Virus record (IMG/VR): IMGVR_UViG_3300027985_001728
Coordinates: 1-23,955 of that record
Direction: 5' to 3' (one strand)
From: a virus
DNA length: 23,955 bases
The notes beneath the pieces were generated by a model. That model saw only the letters and a program-made list of their open reading frames with translations, was not told where the DNA came from and did not search any database. The position numbers were made by a program, and so were the translations under genes. Below are positions 21,203-23,955 of this stretch, in pieces (the stretch's first letter is position 1; each line of letters begins with the position of its first letter).

Positions 21203-22012
21203 ATGGCCATTACCGTAAAAGAAAAATATGACTCCCGTGAATCCACGACCGGTGACAGCGGGACGGTGGATCTCAAATACATCATTCAGGGCACAGCTGA
21301 CGATATTGAAGCCAAGACCGCACTCGGAGACAATACCCCGGCGATGTATGACGGTCTCGCCCGGCAGTCTAGGCATGTGGAGGCAGTGGGAGATCCCACA
21401 ATGTCTCTGACATGGGAAGGGACGGTGCGCTATGGTAAAAAGGAGTCCGACCCGGAAACCGGTGATTCATCATACTCTTTTGAGACTGCCGGAGGCACGC
21501 AACATATTACCCAGTCCATTGAAACCATTGCCAGTTATGCCGCTGAAGGGACTGCCCCTGATTTTGACGGTGCAATCGGTGTGACTAAGGACAGTGTTGA
21601 AGGTGTAGATATTACATTGCCGATCTTCAATTTCTCTGAAACCCATTATTTTGATGATGAAGACGTAACCGATTCCTATAAGGCGCTTCTCTTCCATAAA
21701 ACAGGCATGTATAACAACGATTCATTCAAGGGCTTTGATCCGGGGGAAGTACTTTTCCTTGGTGCATCAGGATCAAAACGCGGTCAGGGAGACTGGGAAA
21801 TATCCTTTCGTTTTGCCGCATCGCAGAACCGTTCAGACATTATGGTTGGCTCCATCGGCCCGATCTCCAAAAAGGGCTGGGAATACCTGTGGGTACGGTA
21901 TGAGGATTCCGAGGACACGACTGCTAATGCCCTCATCAAGAAACCGGTGGCGACGTATGTAGAAAAGGTTTACTACGGAACGGACTTCACCTCTATCGGC
22001 ATAGGGAATTAG
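21203..22012 (+). CDS. Tail or structural protein, unknown exact role
   Basis: This 269-residue protein starts after TGGGAGGTCTAAT, a strong ribosome binding site, and resumes the plus-strand tail operon after the cargo. It is beta-rich and acidic: GTVDLKYIIQGTADDIEAKT, DPTMSLTWEGTVRYGKK, VEGVDITLPIFNFSETHYFD, then GFDPGEVLFLGASGSKRGQG and WEISFRFAASQN. No known domain was named from sequence. The position right after the tape measure gene suggests a distal tail protein. The next gene starts 2 bases after its stop, so both belong to one unit. Similar proteins, as I recall, occur in phage islands of the Planctomycetes group. Confidence 0.6.
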   Translation: MAITVKEKYDSRESTTGDSGTVDLKYIIQGTADDIEAKTALGDNTPAMYDGLARQSRHVEAVGDPTMSLTWEGTVRYGKKESDPETGDSSYSFETAGGTQHITQSIETIASYAAEGTAPDFDGAIGVTKDSVEGVDITLPIFNFSETHYFDDEDVTDSYKALLFHKTGMYNNDSFKGFDPGEVLFLGASGSKRGQGDWEISFRFAASQNRSDIMVGSIGPISKKGWEYLWVRYEDSEDTTANALIKKPVATYVEKVYYGTDFTSIGIGN

Positions 22013-22013
22013 T

Positions 22014-22826
22014 ATGGGTGACAATATGAAAAAGGTGCGCAGTGGAGATCCATTGGATATTCCTGCCGCCACTTTTAATACCTTTATTGATGCTTCACGG
22101 GATTTCCTTGACCGCCAGAATAACCGTAACCGTCGTAATGCCACTGATTCCCGTAATACTGGTATTATTCTGGTCAAGAATGGCTCTGGTGAAGACCGAG
22201 CCCGTTTTGAAATCCTCGGTATTAAAAAGCCGATCATCAGCGTAGCCGATAATGAGGAGCAATTCAAAAACCGAGTAGCTCTTACTGGCGAACTGCCGAG
22301 TGAAGATGATCACATGGGCAAGTTTGTGATCCTGCTGGAACCGCTGAAAAATAACGGACTCGGACTAGGGATGGTTCTGGGCATCTGTCCTGTCAAACTG
22401 ACACTGGACAGTGAAGACCATACCCATGCAGATGTAAAGGACAGTGACGCTGCGACTCTGCAGAGCGGTTTTTCCGGTGCGGCTGAAATTCTGTGGAAAG
22501 AGGATGGTACCGGTGAGAAGTGGGCAGTGGTGCGGATCTGCGCTGGCCAAATCCGGAATGTCCATGCCGATGATGCCACAAGTGCCTATGAGATCGACCG
22601 TACATCAGAGGGCGATGATGATAAGGCATGGAACCCTGCCGGTGATGAGCCTGAAGACTGGGCGGATTATGACTGCGTCAAACTTATTGTTGAATATCTG
22701 CGTTATGACTCATCTGCCGGGACATTGAAACGGGTGAAGCAGGAATTTCACTGGGCGGCGGCAAATGCGCCAGTTATTCCTGCTGCTGATGTTGAAGATG
22801 CGGAAACCGGGGATTGTGATGAGTAA
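22014..22826 (+). CDS. Distal tail/structural protein, unknown exact role
   Basis: This 270-residue acidic protein starts 2 bases after the previous stop; the second ATG (22,026) is an alternative. It begins KKVRSGDPLDIPAATFNTFI then DASRDFLDRQNNRNRR, a helical basic start. It continues with strands (TGIILVKNGSGEDRARFEIL, HMGKFVILLEPLKNN, MVLGICPVKLTLDSEDH). The C-terminal part holds WAVVRICAGQIRNVHAD and an acidic tail (ADVEDAETGDCDE). It looks like a virion protein built of beta domains, but I cannot assign it. It overlaps the next gene by eight bases (ATGAGTAA). Confidence 0.6.
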   Translation: MGDNMKKVRSGDPLDIPAATFNTFIDASRDFLDRQNNRNRRNATDSRNTGIILVKNGSGEDRARFEILGIKKPIISVADNEEQFKNRVALTGELPSEDDHMGKFVILLEPLKNNGLGLGMVLGICPVKLTLDSEDHTHADVKDSDAATLQSGFSGAAEILWKEDGTGEKWAVVRICAGQIRNVHADDATSAYEIDRTSEGDDDKAWNPAGDEPEDWADYDCVKLIVEYLRYDSSAGTLKRVKQEFHWAAANAPVIPAADVEDAETGDCDE

Positions 22827-23355
22827 ACTATGGATGAAGGATAACAAACTGCTTGTTAAGAACAGCAAGCTTCTACTGGCAGACGAATGCTGCTGTGACG
22901 GCGGTGGAGATGATCCGGGGTGCACACCCGGTGAACCAGATCCATTATGCTCGAACTGCATTTGCAGCGAGGCATTGGCAAATAGTTATACGGCGATAAT
23001 AAGCGGTATCCCCGGAGGACTTGCCGGTGATGGCGGCACTTGTGGCTACGAAGATTTTAATGGCACATGGACTATGACATGGACAAGGGATTGTGTCTGG
23101 GAGTATTGGATTGATGAGTGGCGTGTGGTGCGACTATGGTGCCAGAACGGCCCGTTCTGGCATATCGTTCTCAGCGTTCCCATTGGCTATGCAGCCCTGT
23201 CATTTGGTGGCATCAGCTTTGATGAAGAGGAAATTCCCGGCTCCTGTGCCCCGGAAAATTATATCTATTATGCATGGAGTTGTTCCTCTGGTGGTTGTGA
23301 AAACCTTTGTAACCCATTTTACAGTAGTGGTGCAGCTACCTTGCTGCGGAACTAA
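22819..23355 (+). CDS. Cys-rich distal phage protein
   Basis: This 178-residue product starts at the ATG overlapping the previous stop; an earlier in-frame start is unlikely because it would overlap more. The N-terminus MSKLWMKDNKLLVKNSKLLL is a short repeated K-L-L pattern. It is followed by a Cys cluster (DECCCDGGGDDPGCTPGEPD, then CSNCICSE). More Cys follow to the end: GGTCGYEDFNGTW, TRDCVWEYW, LWCQNGPFW, CAPEN, SCSSGGCENLCNPFYSSG. About 14 Cys in 178 residues suggest disulfides or metal sites in a virion-exposed domain. I know no named family. Its place after two tail genes suggests a tail fibre or tip-associated protein. Confidence 0.6.
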   Translation: MSKLWMKDNKLLVKNSKLLLADECCCDGGGDDPGCTPGEPDPLCSNCICSEALANSYTAIISGIPGGLAGDGGTCGYEDFNGTWTMTWTRDCVWEYWIDEWRVVRLWCQNGPFWHIVLSVPIGYAALSFGGISFDEEEIPGSCAPENYIYYAWSCSSGGCENLCNPFYSSGAATLLRN

Positions 23356-23375
23356 ACCAATCATGGATTTTCAAT

Positions 23376-23723
23376 ATGGAATATTACCCGTTCTGCATTA
23401 GCGGCAGACACTGCAATAATTGCCGCAACCATCAAGCTTCTCGTCAGGCTTTTGCCCGTAGTTTAAAAATGGATAAAGACTTTCCCTGTCCACGAGGTTT
23501 TTTAACCGGTGAATCTGTTGAGAACATTGAAACCATAATCCCAGAAATAAAGACATCGGCTGTATGCAAATACCGTGGGAAACTCCTGCAGGATAGTTCT
23601 TGTCAATGTGGCAAGGTATGGGAATGTTTGCATCCGAATATGCGGCTTGCGGACAACAGTCCAGGCAGGCAGATTGGTCGTTGCTGCGGTAATGGAAAAT
23701 GTAAGGGGTATGTGCAATCCTGA
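23376..23723 (+). CDS. Cys-rich small protein
   Basis: This 115-residue protein starts at the ATG 20 bases after the previous stop (weak ribosome binding site). Cys residues are spaced in pairs: FCISGRHCNNC near the N-terminus, PCPRG, then VCKYRG, SCQCGKVWECLHPN and RCCGNGKCKGY. That is 11-12 Cys in 115 residues, enough for two or three metal or Fe-S sites or several disulfides. There is no signal peptide. It follows the other Cys-rich gene in the same direction, which suggests a related role. No family is recognised. Confidence 0.55.
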   Translation: MEYYPFCISGRHCNNCRNHQASRQAFARSLKMDKDFPCPRGFLTGESVENIETIIPEIKTSAVCKYRGKLLQDSSCQCGKVWECLHPNMRLADNSPGRQIGRCCGNGKCKGYVQS

Positions 23724-23823
23724 TCAGCAAAAAAGTATTAACCGCAGCAATAAGATGCTTGCGCCAAATTCAAAATTGAGCCTGAATAGCAGATCCGTTT
23801 ACACTTATATATGGGAGAAGACA
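23724..23823 (+). other. Short intergenic stretch before the last gene
   Basis: About 100 bases without a gene. A GGGAGAAGACA ribosome binding region precedes the ATG at 23,824. No terminator or promoter stands out. Confidence 0.3.
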
Positions 23824-23955
23824 ATGGCTGAAATAGAGATTACTGATGATGAGCGTCTGAGTGAAGTGGGTCGTATCCTTGCTGCCGGAGCAATGCGTTT
23901 GAGCAGCAAGAAAAGGAATTCAGCAGCAAAAAGCCGACTTGCCGGGGGCGAAAAA
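23824..23955 (+). CDS. Small basic protein, cut by the window edge
   Basis: An ORF opens at the ATG after GGGAGAAGACA and is still open at the last base after 44 codons. The visible part is an acidic start (EIEITDDERLSEVGRILA) that turns strongly basic (RLSSKKRNSAAKSRLAGG). The residues look helical. The identity cannot be given from this fragment. It follows the Cys-rich genes on the same strand and belongs to the same module. Confidence 0.45.
   Translation, partial: MAEIEITDDERLSEVGRILAAGAMRLSSKKRNSAAKSRLAGGEK

Noticed and set aside
1-23955. CRISPR array, tRNA or rRNA gene
   Set aside because: No regularly spaced direct repeats and no tRNA-like or rRNA-like sequence was seen.

Overview
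The window is most likely the late half of an integrated (or recently integrated) tailed phage, with a preceding block of small accessory genes and at least three cargo genes that are not virion parts. The head and tail genes run left to right from about 5,270 to the window end. They follow the usual order for a long-tailed (siphovirus-like) phage: packaging, portal, capsid, head completion, tail tube, tail assembly chaperone, tape measure, distal tail. No ribosomal RNA, tRNA or bacterial housekeeping gene is visible, so the host cannot be named. The set of a lambda-type portal, a protease/Mu gpT-like capsid fusion, a HARE winged-helix protein, a DUF6900-like protein and Cys-rich distal proteins reminds me of prophages of the Planctomycetes/Verrucomicrobia/Lentisphaerae group. 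That assignment is recollection plus inference, not proof.

Region 1 to 3,420: the left edge carries repeats resembling the end of an IS21-family element, abutting a gene that has lost its 5' end. A tandem pair of small paralogs follows, the second frameshifted. Next come a DUF6900-like protein, two unknown small proteins, a lysine-rich protein with a C-terminal HARE winged helix, and two tiny paralogous zinc-ribbon proteins.

Region 3,430 to 5,180 (minus strand): an ABC-F ATPase of the kind that protects ribosomes from antibiotics. It has a long leader with a strong sigma-70 promoter, a 5-residue leader ORF with its own ribosome binding site, a hairpin, an intrinsic terminator and a possible antiterminator. 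This looks like a drug-inducible attenuation switch carried as cargo.

Region 5,270 to 19,700 (plus strand): a putative small packaging protein and the large terminase, a sigma-factor-like protein embedded in the head operon, a small head protein, portal, protease-capsid fusion, DUF2190 decoration protein, connector-like proteins and tail tube. Then come a zinc-ribbon protein, a two-frame tail chaperone that seems to need a -1 frameshift, two holin/spanin-like membrane proteins, a tail completion-like protein and the tape measure. Several intergenic leaders share the octamer YTCACACC shortly before the ribosome binding site.

Region 19,700 to 21,110 (minus strand): two cargo genes interrupt the tail operon. 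One encodes an Apea-like HEPN protein with an R-x4-H motif, the other a VOC/PhnB-like protein. The HEPN protein is the best candidate for an anti-phage or superinfection-exclusion factor.

Region 21,200 to the end (plus strand): distal tail or structural proteins of unknown exact role, including two strikingly Cys-rich proteins, and the start of one more gene cut by the window edge.
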